Shown here: positions 1-9,847 of the stretch, one piece after another
Layout: every line of letters begins with the position of its first letter
Numbering within the stretch: position 1 is the first letter of the stretch
Assembly: GCA_951812895.1 (NCBI GenBank)
Contig: OX638333.1
Location: 2,522,001-2,586,000 of the forward strand
From: an uncultured Roseovarius sp.
GTDB taxonomy: Bacteria; Pseudomonadota; Alphaproteobacteria; Rhodobacterales; Rhodobacteraceae
Direction: 5' to 3'
Length of the DNA stretch: 64,000 bases
Notes under the pieces: generated by a model
Seen by the model: only the letters and a program-made list of their open reading frames with translations
What the model was told of the DNA's origin: nothing
Database searches by the model: none
Made by a program: the position numbers and the translations under genes

Positions 1-62
1 TGCATTTGTCGCGCGTTGTGCCATCGTTGCTGGTTGAAGGAATGACTCTTGCCGGCGCGTGA
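1..62 (+). CDS. TldD/PmbA-family protein, C-terminal end (partial)
   Basis: Only the last 19 codons are in the window, ending in SLLVEGMTLAGA and TGA at 60-62. A tail of the form V-x-G-M-T-x-A-G is how many TldD/PmbA (modulator of gyrase, metallopeptidase U62) proteins end. In alphaproteobacteria this gene often lies just before a CysQ-like phosphatase, as it does here. Its stop overlaps the next start by 14 nt, so the two are probably cotranscribed and translationally coupled. The call rests on a short tail plus gene order. Confidence 0.5.
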   Translation, partial: HLSRVVPSLLVEGMTLAGA

Positions 63-822
63 TCTGCCCCTGTTGATCGAGGCGGTTCGCCGGGCGGGGG
101 AGGTGGCCAGGGGTTACACCGGTTCCCAGGCCAAATCCTGGGAAAAGCCCGATGGAACAGGCCCGGTGACAGAGGCCGATTTGGCGGTCAATGACGTTCT
201 GGGCGATATTCTGCGCGGTGCACGGCCAGACTATGGATGGCTGTCCGAAGAGACTGAGGATGACCACAGTAGGCTGAACCAGGAACGAGTTTTCATTCTG
301 GACCCGATCGACGGCACACGCAGTTTCATGGAAGGGTCAAACACCTGGGCGCATTCGCTTGCAGTGGTGGAAGGTGGTGTGGTGACCGCAGCGGTCGTTT
401 ATCTGCCATTGCGCGACAAGCTTTACTCAGCAGCGCAGGGGCAGGGCGCGTTTTTGAACGACGTATCAATCTCGGTCGCAGATCGCGATGATCTGACTGG
501 AGCGACCGTGTTGGCCGCCAAACCCGGATTGGCCGAACATCACTGGCGCGCCGGAGTGCCGCAGATGAACCGCACCTATCGTCCGTCGCTGGCCTACCGG
601 CTGAGCGTTGTGGCCGAGGGGCGGTTTGATGCCATGTTCACGCTGCGCCCGACATGGGAATGGGACATTGCTGCCGGCGACCTCATCCTGCGCGAAGCAG
701 GGGCCGTTGTTTCAGACCGAAAAGCCAAGCCGTTGCGTTTCAACAACCCGAAACCTTTGCTTGATGGCGTTGTCGCAGCAAATCCGTCGCTGCACGCGGC
801 GTTAACCGAAGCACTGGTTTAG
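49..822 (+). CDS. cysQ: Inositol monophosphatase family protein, CysQ-like 3'(2'),5'-bisphosphate nucleotidase
   Basis: A 257-residue protein of the Mg-dependent, Li-sensitive phosphatase fold. The ordered motifs are visible: GPVTEADLAVN near residue 38, the acidic SEETEDD near 66, the metal-binding DPIDGTRSFMEG near 85, and WEWDIAAGD near 203. CysQ removes the 3'-phosphate from PAP made in sulfate assimilation; the family also contains inositol-1-phosphatases, and the exact substrate cannot be read here. The start is TTG at 49, since there is no in-frame ATG before the catalytic core. GAAGGA lies about 8 nt upstream, inside the preceding gene. Confidence 0.85.
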   Translation: MPARDLPLLIEAVRRAGEVARGYTGSQAKSWEKPDGTGPVTEADLAVNDVLGDILRGARPDYGWLSEETEDDHSRLNQERVFILDPIDGTRSFMEGSNTWAHSLAVVEGGVVTAAVVYLPLRDKLYSAAQGQGAFLNDVSISVADRDDLTGATVLAAKPGLAEHHWRAGVPQMNRTYRPSLAYRLSVVAEGRFDAMFTLRPTWEWDIAAGDLILREAGAVVSDRKAKPLRFNNPKPLLDGVVAANPSLHAALTEALV

Positions 823-895
823 GTGATCCGAATTTCCTTGCCCGATGACGGTTTCCGGTTCTAATGTCTTCAGCTTTGAATCGATTGGCCATTTG

Positions 896-1780
896 ATGGT
901 GCGAAGTGAAAACCTGACCGGTGCGTTGTTGATGATGGCCTCGATGGCGGCCTTCACACTGAATGATGTTCTGATGAAGGCGATGGCCGGCGAGGTTTCA
1001 CTGTCGCAGCTGATGTTCCTGCGCGGAATCGTGACCACAGTCATCGTTGCGTTCATCGCCTGGAAGATGGGGGTTCTGGTGGTCAGGCCCGCCCGCGGGG
1101 ACCGTTGGCTTTTGTTGTTGCGCATGGCGGCCGAGATTGGTGCCTCTTATTTTTTCCTGACAGCACTGTTCAGCATGCCAATTGCCAATGTCACGGCCAT
1201 CCTTCAGGCGCTGCCGTTGACCATAACACTGGCTGCGGCAATTGTTCTGAAAGAGCCTGTTGGCTGGCGACGACTGGTGGCTATTGCTGTGGGATTTATC
1301 GGTGTGATGCTGATTGTGCGACCGGGGGCGACCGATTTCACCGCATCGTCGCTATATGCGCTGGTGGCGATTTGCTTTGTAACAATCAGAGATCTTTCGA
1401 CGCGCCGGTTATCGTCTGCCACGCCATCCATGTTTGTCACTTTAAGCACCTCTGTTTCGATCATGGTGTTTTTTGGTGTTGTAAGTTTGGTGGCGGGTGA
1501 GTGGGTTGAAATGGACCTTCGCAACAGCGTGCTGATCTCCGGTGCCGCGTTGATGATCATCGGGGGATATCTGTGTTCGGTGATGGTTATGCGGGTTGGC
1601 GAGATCAGCTTTATTGCACCGTTCCGCTATACCGGGTTGGTCTGGGCATTGTTGCTGGGCTGGCTGGTGTTCGGGGAATGGCCCGACACGCTTACCCTGA
1701 TCGGGGCGGCGATCGTTGTGGGAAGTGGTATGTTTATGCTGTACCGAGAGGCTCTGCTTGGGCGGCGAAAACAGACCTGA
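896..1780 (+). CDS. EamA/DMT-family membrane transporter
   Basis: An integral membrane protein (294 residues from this start) with about ten hydrophobic helices in two repeats, the layout of drug/metabolite (EamA) exporters. A conserved-looking opening MASMAAFTLNDVLMKA lies just after the start, and a P-rich turn before helix 4. The substrate is unknown. An in-frame ATG at 845 would add 17 polar residues; I prefer 896 because family members begin a few residues before the first helix, but neither start has a strong ribosome site. The 3' end overlaps the convergent glycosyltransferase by 47 nt. Confidence 0.85.
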   Translation: MVRSENLTGALLMMASMAAFTLNDVLMKAMAGEVSLSQLMFLRGIVTTVIVAFIAWKMGVLVVRPARGDRWLLLLRMAAEIGASYFFLTALFSMPIANVTAILQALPLTITLAAAIVLKEPVGWRRLVAIAVGFIGVMLIVRPGATDFTASSLYALVAICFVTIRDLSTRRLSSATPSMFVTLSTSVSIMVFFGVVSLVAGEWVEMDLRNSVLISGAALMIIGGYLCSVMVMRVGEISFIAPFRYTGLVWALLLGWLVFGEWPDTLTLIGAAIVVGSGMFMLYREALLGRRKQT

Positions 1781-2558
1781 CATGTTCGTTGGTAACGTTG
1801 AAGCGGGCCTCAAAAAAGGTTTGCTCTTCCTCAGTCAGAGGCTCCAGCTTATCCTCTTTGACTTTGACCTTTGAATCATTGTCGTCGTGCACCGCCCGCA
1901 GATACATGACCGTATTGGGATCAATCAGCGTCGGCATTTCGTGGTGCAGCTTGTGATGCCCGTAGTTCATGATTGTGCGTGTCGCACCGGGTTGGAACAA
2001 CACCGCAAGGCCACAGGCCAGAAACGGTGTCTCAACTTTTTGTTTCAGGATACCCTGTTCTGAGAGTTTGACAGAGTATCCGCTGCTGAATTCGAACACC
2101 ATATTGTTCCAGCCTTGTCGCATTGCCGCACTTTGACGGGCGCGGCGACGGACCATTCGTACAAAGTTGCGGCCGACAGCATCGTCATCATCCAGCCGGA
2201 ATTGGATCGACTCTACGTCATTATCACCGAGTTCGTATTGTATTGCGGCCTGCATAGCAGCGCGGTGGCGCATCGGGCTCATCGGGATAATCTTGATCTG
2301 CTTGGTTGATGCAGTCAGGTCATGCAACCTGTCGTAATAGGGTTTCGGCAGGTTTTCACCGATGACGATCAGATAGGTGAAATCTTCGTCTTTCTGAGCC
2401 GAGATCGACGCAAGGTTCAGAGCCTCGAAATGTCGAAACCTTAACTCCATGCGTTCTGGATCATAAAGATAGGCCTCACGCTCTTCGATCGTGTCGTGCA
2501 TACGCTTAAACCCACCAAGGGCGGGATAAGAGAACCTGCAGACACCAATCATGCGCAT
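1734..2558 (-). CDS. Putative rhamnosyltransferase-type glycosyltransferase (PF11316 family)
   Basis: A 274-residue protein opening with MRMIGVCRFSYPALGGF, typical of the roseobacter putative rhamnosyl transferase family (GT-A-like). It contains an acidic FRLDDDDAVG stretch near residue 120, which would serve as the DxD metal/nucleotide-sugar site. The acceptor is unknown; surface polysaccharide or protein decoration is an inference. The frame is open to a start at 2633, but the 25 extra residues look non-conserved and 2558 matches the usual N-terminus. It is convergent with the DMT permease and overlaps its last 47 nt. Confidence 0.75.
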   Translation of the reverse strand: MRMIGVCRFSYPALGGFKRMHDTIEEREAYLYDPERMELRFRHFEALNLASISAQKDEDFTYLIVIGENLPKPYYDRLHDLTASTKQIKIIPMSPMRHRAAMQAAIQYELGDNDVESIQFRLDDDDAVGRNFVRMVRRRARQSAAMRQGWNNMVFEFSSGYSVKLSEQGILKQKVETPFLACGLAVLFQPGATRTIMNYGHHKLHHEMPTLIDPNTVMYLRAVHDDNDSKVKVKEDKLEPLTEEEQTFFEARFNVTNEHVRSVFAAQAEPLGTA

Positions 2559-2730
2559 ATTGCGTTGTCCTTGAGACCAGTTTATCGCATGGTCGCAAAT
2601 GCTTTGGGCGCGAACAAGGCGAAAGACGGGCATTGGTCTGAACCTATAGAGATTTAGCCCGGATTTTCCGGATTGATCGGCGACAAGACAACGCTGATAG
2701 TCAGTTGGCCAGACATGGCCCGGAGGGCTG

Positions 2731-2759
2731 TTGACAACCCAAACGACTCCCCCTATACG
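2731..2759 (+). promoter_or_regulatory. Promoter of the str operon (rpsL)
   Basis: TTGACA at 2731-2736, a 17-nt spacer, and TATACG at 2754-2759. This is the best sigma-70-type promoter in the 431-nt gap between the divergent glycosyltransferase and rpsL. It implies a 5' leader of about 220 nt, room for S7-type autoregulation, although I could not identify a specific leader structure. Confidence 0.75.
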
Positions 2760-2989
2760 CGCCCCATCCGGCCAAGGGGGTCGCCCCGGCAGCCGAAATC
2801 AAAACTGAAGTGGTCAAGATCCGGGCACCTTAAGACGCCCCGATCCTCTGGAACCCCACCGCGTCGTTCACCTCGGAATGGGAACGATTGCGGTGTTTGC
2901 GCTTTGCGGACGCGTGAGGTGCACAAAAGAATGAACCGCATGGGATGGTCCATGCAGACACATGTGTTGAGAGACGGGAAGTAACCGGA

Positions 2990-3361
2990 ATGCCAACGAT
3001 CCAGCAGCTGATCCGCAAACCGCGGCAGCCTAAAGTAAGAACTCAGAAGTCGCAGCACCTGCAAGGGTGCCCGCAGAAACGTGGCGTTTGCACGCGCGTT
3101 TATACAACCACCCCGAAAAAGCCGAACTCGGCCATGCGGAAAGTCGCCAAGGTGCGTCTGACCAACGGCTTTGAAGTCATCAGCTATATCCCCGGTGAAA
3201 GCCATAACCTTCAGGAGCACTCTGTGGTTCTGATCCGTGGCGGTCGTGTAAAAGACCTTCCCGGTGTGCGCTATCACATCCTGCGCGGCGTACTTGATAC
3301 GCAGGGCGTCAAGGACCGTAAACAGCGCCGTTCGAAATACGGCGCCAAGCGTCCTAAGTAA
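2990..3361 (+). CDS. rpsL: 30S ribosomal protein S12
   Basis: A 123-residue S12 with the hallmark stretches [20 protein letters not shown] and [13 protein letters not shown]. Lys43 and Lys88, the positions whose changes give streptomycin resistance in other bacteria, are unchanged. S12 sits at the decoding centre. The start is set by homology (MPTIQQL); the frame stays open upstream to 2945 but those residues do not belong. First gene of the str operon, followed 12 nt later by rpsG. Confidence 0.98.
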   Translation: MPTIQQLIRKPRQPKVRTQKSQHLQGCPQKRGVCTRVYTTTPKKPNSAMRKVAKVRLTNGFEVISYIPGESHNLQEHSVVLIRGGRVKDLPGVRYHILRGVLDTQGVKDRKQRRSKYGAKRPK

Positions 3362-3373
3362 GAGGAATAAGAA

Positions 3374-3844
3374 ATGTCCCGCCGTCACGCTGCTGAAAAA
3401 CGCGATGTCCTGCCCGACGCCAAATTTGGCGACCGGGTTCTGACGAAATTCATGAACAACCTGATGATCGATGGCAAAAAGTCTGTTGCCGAACGTATCG
3501 TCTATAATGCGCTCGACCGCGTCGAAGACAAGGTCAAGCGCGCGCCGGTGGAAATTTTCCACGAAGCGCTCGACAATATCAAGCCGTCGGTCGAGGTTCG
3601 CTCGCGCCGGGTTGGTGGTGCCACCTATCAGGTGCCAGTCGAAGTGCGCCCCGAACGCCGTGAAGCGCTGGCCATCCGCTGGCTGATCACTGCGTCACGC
3701 GGCCGTAACGAGAACACCATGGAAGAGCGCCTTGCTGGTGAGCTTCTGGATGCTGTGAACTCGCGCGGATCCGCTGTGAAGAAACGTGAAGACACCCACA
3801 AAATGGCCGAGGCGAACAAAGCCTTCAGCCATTATCGCTGGTAA
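3374..3844 (+). CDS. rpsG: 30S ribosomal protein S7
   Basis: A full-length 156-residue S7, opening [10 protein letters not shown] and ending in the conserved NKAFSHYRW. It nucleates assembly of the 30S head on 16S rRNA and lines the E site. GAGGAAT lies about 8 nt before the ATG. It sits between rpsL and fusA in the classical order; in enterobacteria S7 is the translational repressor of this operon, which may or may not hold here. Confidence 0.98.
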   Translation: MSRRHAAEKRDVLPDAKFGDRVLTKFMNNLMIDGKKSVAERIVYNALDRVEDKVKRAPVEIFHEALDNIKPSVEVRSRRVGGATYQVPVEVRPERREALAIRWLITASRGRNENTMEERLAGELLDAVNSRGSAVKKREDTHKMAEANKAFSHYRW

Positions 3845-3865
3845 AGATTCAGAGGCAAGAAACCC

Positions 3866-5983
3866 ATGGCACGCGACTATCCGTTAGACCGCTACCGCAA
3901 CTTCGGCATCATGGCCCATATCGACGCAGGCAAAACCACCTGCAGCGAACGGATCCTGTATTACACCGGCAAATCCCACAACATCGGTGAGGTGCACGAT
4001 GGTGCGGCCACCATGGACTGGATGGAGCAGGAGCAGGAACGCGGGATCACCATTACCTCGGCTGCGACCACCACATTCTGGGAGCGCACCGAAGACGGTG
4101 AAACACCTGATTCCGAAAAGCATCGCCTGAACATCATCGACACCCCCGGCCACGTTGACTTTACCATCGAAGTTGAGCGTTCGCTGGCGGTTCTCGACGG
4201 TGCTGTTTGTGTTCTGGACGCAAACGCCGGTGTTGAACCGCAAACCGAAACCGTTTGGCGCCAAGCCGACCGGTACAAGGTTCCGCGGATGGTTTTTGTC
4301 AACAAAATGGATAAGATCGGCGCTGACTTCTTCAACTGTGTTGAAATGATCGAAGACCGCACCGGCGCGCGTGCTGTGCCTGTTGGTATTCCAATCGGCG
4401 CAGAAACCGAGCTGGAGGGTCTGGTTGATCTGGTCACCATGGAAGAATGGCTGTGGCAGGGCGAAGACCTGGGCGCAAGCTGGGTTAAAGCACCGATCCG
4501 TGACAGCCTGAAAGACATGGCTGACGAATGGCGCGGCAAGATGATCGAAGCGGCTGTCGAAGAAGACGACGACGCGATGATGGAATACCTGGAAGGCAAC
4601 GAGCCTGACATTCCAACCCTGCGTGCATTGATTCGCAAGGGCACTCTGGCCCTGCATTTCGTACCTGTTCTGGGCGGTTCTGCCTTTAAAAACAAAGGTG
4701 TACAGCCTCTGCTGAACGCTGTGATCGATTACCTTCCCAGCCCGCTGGACGTGGTCGACTACATGGGCTTTAAACCCGGTGACGAAGAAGAAACCCGTGA
4801 TATCGCCCGCCGCGCGGATGACAACATGGCATTCTCGGCGCTGGCGTTCAAAATCATGAACGACCCGTTTGTTGGTTCACTGACCTTCACACGCATCTAT
4901 TCGGGCGTGTTGAACAAAGGTGACACGCTGATGAATTCGACCAAAGAGCGCAAAGAGCGTGTTGGCCGGATGATGATGATGCACTCGAACAACCGTGAGG
5001 AAATCACCGAAGCGTTTGCAGGTGATATCATCGCGCTGGCCGGTCTGAAAGACACCACAACGGGTGACACGCTCTGTGCGGTCAACGATCCGGTGGTTCT
5101 GGAAACCATGACCTTCCCCGATCCGGTGATCGAGATCGCGGTTGAGCCTAAAACCAAGAACGACCAGGAAAAAATGTCGCAAGGCCTACAGCGTCTGGCG
5201 GCAGAAGATCCTTCCTTCCGTGTGGAAACTGATCTGGAATCCGGTCAGACCATCATGAAAGGCATGGGCGAACTGCACCTCGACATTCTGGTGGATCGCC
5301 TGAAGCGCGAATTCAAGGTTGAGGCCAACATCGGTGCGCCACAAGTGGCATATCGTGAGACCATCGGTCACGAAATCGAGCATACCTACACCCACAAGAA
5401 ACAGTCGGGTGGATCTGGTCAGTTCGCTGAGGTGAAAATGATCATCTCGCCGACAGAAGCAGGCGAAGGCTATTCGTTCGAAAGCCGCATCGTGGGTGGT
5501 TCTGTTCCGAAGGAATATATCCCCGGCGTTGAAAAAGGCATCATGTCGGTCATGGATTCAGGTCCTTTGGCTGGTTTCCCGGTGATCGACTTCAAAGTTG
5601 CGCTGATCGACGGTAAATTCCACGATGTGGACTCGTCAGTCATGGCCTTTGAAATCGCGGGTCGTATGTGCATGCGCGAAGGCCTGAAACGGGCTGGTGC
5701 CAAACTGCTAGAGCCGATCATGAAGGTCGAGGTGATTACACCGGAAGACTATACCGGTGGTATCATTGGCGATCTGACCTCGCGTCGTGGCCAGGTATCC
5801 GGGCAAGCGCCGCGCGGCAACGCGATCGCAATTGATGCGAACGTACCGCTGGCTAACATGTTCGGCTACATCAACACGCTGCGGTCGATGTCTTCGGGCC
5901 GCGCACAGTTCACGATGCAGTTTTCGCATTACGATCCGGTTCCGTCGAACATCTCAGAAGAGATCCAGGCGAAATTCGCATAA
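3866..5983 (+). CDS. fusA: Elongation factor G
   Basis: A 705-residue translational GTPase. G1 AHIDAGKT is at residues 17-24, followed by G2 [10 protein letters not shown]3 DTPGH and G4 NKMD. The C-terminal half carries the domain III-V signatures GMGELHLDI and [16 protein letters not shown] drives translocation and, with RRF, ribosome recycling. It starts 21 nt after rpsG. A palindromic repeat follows the stop before tuf. Confidence 0.98.
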   Translation: MARDYPLDRYRNFGIMAHIDAGKTTCSERILYYTGKSHNIGEVHDGAATMDWMEQEQERGITITSAATTTFWERTEDGETPDSEKHRLNIIDTPGHVDFTIEVERSLAVLDGAVCVLDANAGVEPQTETVWRQADRYKVPRMVFVNKMDKIGADFFNCVEMIEDRTGARAVPVGIPIGAETELEGLVDLVTMEEWLWQGEDLGASWVKAPIRDSLKDMADEWRGKMIEAAVEEDDDAMMEYLEGNEPDIPTLRALIRKGTLALHFVPVLGGSAFKNKGVQPLLNAVIDYLPSPLDVVDYMGFKPGDEEETRDIARRADDNMAFSALAFKIMNDPFVGSLTFTRIYSGVLNKGDTLMNSTKERKERVGRMMMMHSNNREEITEAFAGDIIALAGLKDTTTGDTLCAVNDPVVLETMTFPDPVIEIAVEPKTKNDQEKMSQGLQRLAAEDPSFRVETDLESGQTIMKGMGELHLDILVDRLKREFKVEANIGAPQVAYRETIGHEIEHTYTHKKQSGGSGQFAEVKMIISPTEAGEGYSFESRIVGGSVPKEYIPGVEKGIMSVMDSGPLAGFPVIDFKVALIDGKFHDVDSSVMAFEIAGRMCMREGLKRAGAKLLEPIMKVEVITPEDYTGGIIGDLTSRRGQVSGQAPRGNAIAIDANVPLANMFGYINTLRSMSSGRAQFTMQFSHYDPVPSNISEEIQAKFA

Positions 5984-5991
5984 ATCCGGGT

Positions 5992-6042
5992 GGCGGGGTG
6001 AACCCCGCCCTACCCAAACCGTAGGGTGGGTGCAAACCCACC
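5992..6042. repeat. Paired palindromic repeat between fusA and tuf
   Basis: Two adjacent palindromes: GGCGGGGT-GA-ACCCCGCC (5992-6009) and GGTGGGT-GCAA-ACCCACC (6025-6042). The flanks CCCTAC (6008-6013) and GTAGGG (6021-6026) can also pair with each other, so the two units face each other like a REP/BIME pair. Related elements occur at 9446, 10003, 15376, 20173, 23773 and 24712. Confidence 0.85.
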
Positions 6043-6067
6043 ACCTGACACGAAAAAGGAGGCCACT

Positions 6068-7243
6068 ATGGCTAAGGAAAAGTTTGACCGTTCGAAACCG
6101 CATGTAAACATCGGGACCATTGGTCACGTTGACCACGGCAAGACGACGCTGACGGCGGCGATCACGAAATATTTTGGTGATTTCAAAGCGTATGACCAGA
6201 TTGACGGCGCGCCTGAAGAGAAAGCGCGCGGGATCACGATCTCGACCGCGCACGTGGAATATGAGACTGAAAACCGCCACTATGCCCACGTCGACTGCCC
6301 CGGCCACGCTGACTATGTGAAGAACATGATCACCGGTGCGGCGCAGATGGACGGCGCCATTCTGGTTGTGAACGCGGCTGACGGCCCGATGCCTCAGACC
6401 CGCGAGCACATCCTGCTGGGCCGCCAGGTTGGCATCCCGCACATGGTTGTCTACATGAACAAAGTTGATCAGGTTGACGATGACGAGCTGCTGGAACTGG
6501 TTGAGATGGAAATTCGCGAGTTGTTAAGCTCTTACGAATATCCTGGTGACGACATTCCTGTGATCCCGGGTTCAGCCCTGGCGGCGATGGAAGGCCGTGA
6601 CGAAGCGATTGGCGAAGACAGCATCAAGGCGCTGATGGCGGCGGTTGACGAGTATATCCCGACGCCGGCACGCGCGATTGATCAGCCGTTCCTGATGCCG
6701 GTTGAGGACGTGTTCTCGATCTCTGGCCGTGGTACTGTTGTGACGGGGCGTGTTGAGCGTGGCGTGATCAATGTTGGTGACAGCATTGAAATCGTTGGTA
6801 TCCGCGATACGAAAACCACCACCTGTACCGGTGTTGAAATGTTCCGCAAGCTGCTGGACCGCGGTGAAGCGGGCGACAACATCGGCGCATTGCTGCGTGG
6901 TATCGACCGTGAAGGTGTTGAGCGCGGCCAGGTTCTGTGCGCGCCCAAGTCGGTGACCCCGCACACCAAGTTCGAAGCCGAGGCATATATCCTGACCAAG
7001 GAAGAGGGTGGCCGTCACACGCCGTTCTTTGCCAACTACCGTCCTCAGTTCTACTTCCGTACGACGGATGTGACCGGTACTGTTGAGCTGCCTTCGGGCA
7101 CCGAGATGGTGATGCCTGGCGACAACCTGAAGTTCACGGTTGAGCTGATCGCGCCGATCGCGATGGAAGACGGCCTGCGCTTCGCCATCCGCGAAGGCGG
7201 CCGCACCGTCGGCGCCGGCGTCGTCGCCAAAATTATCGAATAA
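6068..7243 (+). CDS. tuf: Elongation factor Tu
   Basis: A 391-residue EF-Tu. G1 GHVDHGKT is at residues 19-26, followed by G2 RGITIST, G3 DCPGH and G4 NKVD, with the usual domain II/III tail ending VVAKIIE. It delivers aminoacyl-tRNA to the A site. AAGGAGG lies 6-7 nt before the ATG at 6068, far better than any upstream in-frame start. Rhodobacterales often have a second tuf copy elsewhere, which cannot be judged from this window. Confidence 0.98.
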   Translation: MAKEKFDRSKPHVNIGTIGHVDHGKTTLTAAITKYFGDFKAYDQIDGAPEEKARGITISTAHVEYETENRHYAHVDCPGHADYVKNMITGAAQMDGAILVVNAADGPMPQTREHILLGRQVGIPHMVVYMNKVDQVDDDELLELVEMEIRELLSSYEYPGDDIPVIPGSALAAMEGRDEAIGEDSIKALMAAVDEYIPTPARAIDQPFLMPVEDVFSISGRGTVVTGRVERGVINVGDSIEIVGIRDTKTTTCTGVEMFRKLLDRGEAGDNIGALLRGIDREGVERGQVLCAPKSVTPHTKFEAEAYILTKEEGGRHTPFFANYRPQFYFRTTDVTGTVELPSGTEMVMPGDNLKFTVELIAPIAMEDGLRFAIREGGRTVGAGVVAKIIE

Positions 7244-7249
7244 GCCAAT

Positions 7250-7277
7250 GTAGGGTGCGTGCACGCATGCACCTTAC
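7250..7277. repeat. Palindromic repeat after tuf
   Basis: GTAGGGTGC (7250-7258) pairs, with one wobble, with GCACCTTAC (7269-7277), and the centre contains the perfect 12-nt palindrome TGCGTGCACGCA (7256-7267). It is a divergent relative of the GTAGGGTGGG repeats. Confidence 0.6.
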
Positions 7278-7292
7278 GGGTTCGACGAGGGG

Positions 7293-7309
7293 GGCCGGAT
7301 GGTCCGGCC
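7293..7309 (+). terminator. Hairpin between tuf and rpsJ (possible attenuator)
   Basis: GGCCGGA-TGG-TCCGGCC, a perfect 7-bp stem followed by a pyrimidine run (TTCCTCCTATC) rather than pure T. It could partly separate the str genes from S10 transcription; a weak terminator at best. Confidence 0.4.
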
Positions 7310-7348
7310 TTCCTCCTATCAACTCCAACGCCTTGAAAGGCTAAGACA

Positions 7349-7657
7349 ATGCAAAGCCAAAACATCCGCATCAGGCTGAAGGCATTTGACTACCGTGTAC
7401 TGGATGCCAGCACACAGGAAATCGTCAATACCGCCAAGCGCACCGGTGCCGAGGTACGTGGGCCGATCCCACTGCCGAACAAAATTGAAAAATTTACTGT
7501 TCTGCGTGGCCCCCACGTGAACAAGAAATCCCGCGATCAGTTCGAGATCCGGACGCACAAGCGCCTGCTCGACATCGTTGATCCCACACCCCAGACCGTG
7601 GACGCGCTGATGAAGCTCGACCTGGCCGCCGGTGTGGACGTTCAGATTTCGGTCTAA
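7349..7657 (+). CDS. rpsJ: 30S ribosomal protein S10
   Basis: A 102-residue S10 (family 100-105), with the conserved [14 protein letters not shown] near the start and [11 protein letters not shown]. It is part of the 30S head and, as NusE, of antitermination complexes. First gene of the S10 block, with GAAAGG upstream; rplC follows after 13 nt. Confidence 0.98.
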   Translation: MQSQNIRIRLKAFDYRVLDASTQEIVNTAKRTGAEVRGPIPLPNKIEKFTVLRGPHVNKKSRDQFEIRTHKRLLDIVDPTPQTVDALMKLDLAAGVDVQISV

Positions 7658-7670
7658 GGAGGGCTTCGAG

Positions 7671-8531
7671 ATGTTGCGCTCTGGTGTAATCGCAAAGAAA
7701 GTCGGCATGACCCGGCTTTTCATGGAAGACGGAAAGCAGATCCCTGTGACCGTTCTCCAACTGGACAAACTGCAGGTCGTCGCACAGCGCACTGCGGACA
7801 GCCACGGCTATTCCGCTGTTCAGCTGGGTGCCGGAACCGCCAAAACCAAACGTGTCAGCAACGCCATGCGCGGCCATTTCGCCGCTGCCAAGGTAGAGCC
7901 CAAGCGTCGGGTTGCGGAGTTCCGCGTGGCCCCTGAGAACCTGATCAATGTGGGTGAAGAAATCACTGCAAACCACTATTTCGAAGGCCAGTACGTTGAC
8001 GTATCCGGTACTTCGATTGGTAAAGGTTTCGCAGGTTCGATGAAGCGCCACAACTTTGGCGGTCTGCGTGCCACGCACGGTGTTTCGATCAGCCACCGTT
8101 CGCATGGTTCGACGGGTCAGTGTCAGGATCCTGGTAAGGTTTTCAAAGGCAAGAAGATGGCCGGTCATATGGGTGCTGCCAAGGTCACCACGCAGAACCT
8201 GCAAGTCGTCAAAACCGATGCCGATCGTGGTCTGATCATGATCAAAGGCGCGGTTCCTGGCTCCAAAGGTGGCTGGGTCACTGTCAAGGATGCGGTCAAA
8301 AAACCGTTCCCTGAAAACGCGATCCTGCCTGCCGCACTGAAATCGGATGCCGAAGCCGCTGCAAAAGCAGCTGAAGAAGCCGCCGCCGCAGCAGCCGCCG
8401 AAGCAGAAGCCGCAGCAGCAGCCGCCGCAGAGGCAGAACAGGCCGCGATGGAAGCTGCAGAAGCTGAAGAAGCCAAAACTGATGCTGTTGCAGAAGCTGA
8501 AGCAGCAGAGAAGAAGGAAGGCGAAGAATGA
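7671..8531 (+). CDS. rplC: 50S ribosomal protein L3 with Ala/Glu-rich C-terminal extension
   Basis: L3 of 286 residues starting at the ATG at 7671, which has AAGGAGGG upstream. The core is normal, with the Gln-methylated-type loop [12 protein letters not shown] and conserved GSIGQ-like [23 protein letters not shown]. After about residue 223 comes a roughly 64-residue tail almost wholly of Ala and Glu with some Lys, ending KKEGEE; E. coli L3 (209 residues) lacks it. The tail is predicted helical and acidic, unlike the basic tails of most ribosomal proteins. The stop overlaps rplD (ATGA). Confidence 0.97.
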   Translation: MLRSGVIAKKVGMTRLFMEDGKQIPVTVLQLDKLQVVAQRTADSHGYSAVQLGAGTAKTKRVSNAMRGHFAAAKVEPKRRVAEFRVAPENLINVGEEITANHYFEGQYVDVSGTSIGKGFAGSMKRHNFGGLRATHGVSISHRSHGSTGQCQDPGKVFKGKKMAGHMGAAKVTTQNLQVVKTDADRGLIMIKGAVPGSKGGWVTVKDAVKKPFPENAILPAALKSDAEAAAKAAEEAAAAAAAEAEAAAAAAAEAEQAAMEAAEAEEAKTDAVAEAEAAEKKEGEE

Positions 8532-9145
8532 AACTCGACGTGATCAAACTGGACGGCAAGAAGGCCGGCTCGGTCGATCTGGGCGAAGACGTCTTCGGCC
8601 TGGAACCGCGCGCGGATATCCTGCACCGTGTGGTCCGCTGGCAGCGCAACAATGCGCAGGCTGGCACCCACAAGGTCAAGACCCGTTCCGAGACCAGCTA
8701 CTCAACCAAGAAGATCTATCGCCAGAAGGGCACCGGCGGCGCACGCCACGGTGACCGGAATGCACCGATCTTCCGCGGTGGTGGCATTTACAAAGGTCCG
8801 GTTGTGCGCAGCCACGGGCATGACCTGCCCAAGAAAGTGCGCAAGCTTGGCCTGAAACATGCGTTGAGCGCCAAAGCCAAGGCTGGTGAGCTGGTTGTGA
8901 TCGACGAGGCATCGTCGAACGGTAAAACCGGCGCCCTTGCCAAACAGGTCAAGGATCTGGGCTGGAAACGCGCATTGATCATCGACGGGGCAGAGGTGAA
9001 CGCAGATTTCGCCAAGGCCGCACGCAACATCGAAGGTCTCGATGTGCTGCCGTCGATGGGTGCAAACGTTTATGACATCCTCAAGCGTGACACCCTGGTG
9101 ATCACCAAAGCAGGTGTCGAAGCACTGGAGGCTCGTTTGAAATGA
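8528..9145 (+). CDS. rplD: 50S ribosomal protein L4
   Basis: A 205-residue L4 with the exit-tunnel loop [21 protein letters not shown] near residue 60-80. It helps early 50S assembly and lines the tunnel; in E. coli it also represses the S10 operon. It overlaps rplC (ATGA, 4 nt) and rplW (ATGA, 4 nt), so the three are translationally coupled. Confidence 0.98.
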   Translation: MKLDVIKLDGKKAGSVDLGEDVFGLEPRADILHRVVRWQRNNAQAGTHKVKTRSETSYSTKKIYRQKGTGGARHGDRNAPIFRGGGIYKGPVVRSHGHDLPKKVRKLGLKHALSAKAKAGELVVIDEASSNGKTGALAKQVKDLGWKRALIIDGAEVNADFAKAARNIEGLDVLPSMGANVYDILKRDTLVITKAGVEALEARLK

Positions 9146-9438
9146 GCGCGAAACCTGAACATTACGATGTGATCCGCAAGCCGATCATCACCGAGAAATC
9201 CACAATGGCGTCTGAAAACGGTGCCGTGGTTTTCGAAGTGGCGATCAGCGCCGCCAAACCCCAGATCAAAGAGGCCGTCGAGGCGCTGTTTGGTGTCAAG
9301 GTAAAGGCCGTGAACACAACCGTCACCAAAGGCAAGGCCAAGCGTTTCCGGGGTCAACTCGGCAAGCGCAGGGATGTCAAAAAGGCGTATGTCACTCTCG
9401 AAGAGGGTAATACGATTGACGTGTCGACCGGTCTTTGA
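9142..9438 (+). CDS. rplW: 50S ribosomal protein L23
   Basis: A 98-residue L23, with [12 protein letters not shown] at the start and the basic loop [14 protein letters not shown]. It lies at the tunnel exit and docks SRP and trigger factor. It is the last gene before the first break in the S10 block: a palindromic repeat and a strong terminator follow at once, and rplB comes only 3.3 kb later. Confidence 0.98.
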   Translation: MSAKPEHYDVIRKPIITEKSTMASENGAVVFEVAISAAKPQIKEAVEALFGVKVKAVNTTVTKGKAKRFRGQLGKRRDVKKAYVTLEEGNTIDVSTGL

Positions 9439-9445
9439 TCGGGTT

Positions 9446-9464
9446 GGTGGGGTGAAACCCCACC
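9446..9464. repeat. GTAGGGTGGG-family palindrome after rplW
   Basis: GGTGGGGT (9446-9453), GAA, ACCCCACC (9457-9464), followed by CTACGG. The same module recurs at 10003 and 15376, each time directly upstream of a terminator or a decayed terminator. Confidence 0.85.
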
Positions 9465-9477
9465 CTACGGAATTGAG

Positions 9478-9512
9478 AAACCCCGGCTGCGAGAGTGGCC
9501 GGGGTTTTGTTT
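9478..9512 (+). terminator. Rho-independent terminator of the rpsJ-rplW block
   Basis: AAACCCCGGC (9478-9487) pairs perfectly with GCCGGGGTTT (9498-9507), followed by TTTTGTTT. A 10-bp GC-rich stem with a T tract shows that transcription is designed to stop after rplW rather than run on to rplB. Confidence 0.9.
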
Positions 9513-9529
9513 GATCTGGTGTAGATTGG

Positions 9530-9847
9530 TTAACTTTCCATAGACACCTCAGCGATTTGGTCGCCATCGAAGCGTACTGAAATTAGGTAATCTGTAATAT
9601 CGTTGGGTAAACTGAAATCGTAGGTATCAACCTTTTCTTCATCTTCGGAACCCCACGAAGCCACCAAAACGAGAGAATCAAGAATTTGGCTTGGTTCAGG
9701 GTTTCGTATTCCGATTGTCTTTTCCCAAGCCTCAACGTCAAGTTCTTCGAGGTGATGAGCAACGAACAAAGTAGGTCCAAACTCCCCTTCCGGTGTTCCA
9801 TAAAGAGCCTTTACACGCGCCAGCGCCTTCTCGGCGAAATTGTTCAT
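9530..9847 (-). CDS. Small acidic hypothetical protein, DUF2004-like
   Basis: A 105-residue acidic protein with no signal peptide or membrane segment. The C-terminal pattern DYLISVRFDGDQIAEVSMES resembles the end of DUF2004-type proteins, which include immunity-like proteins; this is recall, not a search. It stands alone, antisense to the ribosomal genes, in DNA clearly richer in A+T than its neighbours, and lies between two copies of the same repeat-terminator module. It may have arrived by transfer. I cannot assign a function. Confidence 0.6.
   Translation of the reverse strand: MNNFAEKALARVKALYGTPEGEFGPTLFVAHHLEELDVEAWEKTIGIRNPEPSQILDSLVLVASWGSEDEEKVDTYDFSLPNDITDYLISVRFDGDQIAEVSMES

Noticed and set aside
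3884-4695. Long antisense open frames across fusA (and similar ones across rpoA, tuf, carB and aspS)
   Set aside because: They are mirror frames of high-GC coding DNA, without ribosome sites, conserved motifs or plausible composition; the sense genes are certain.
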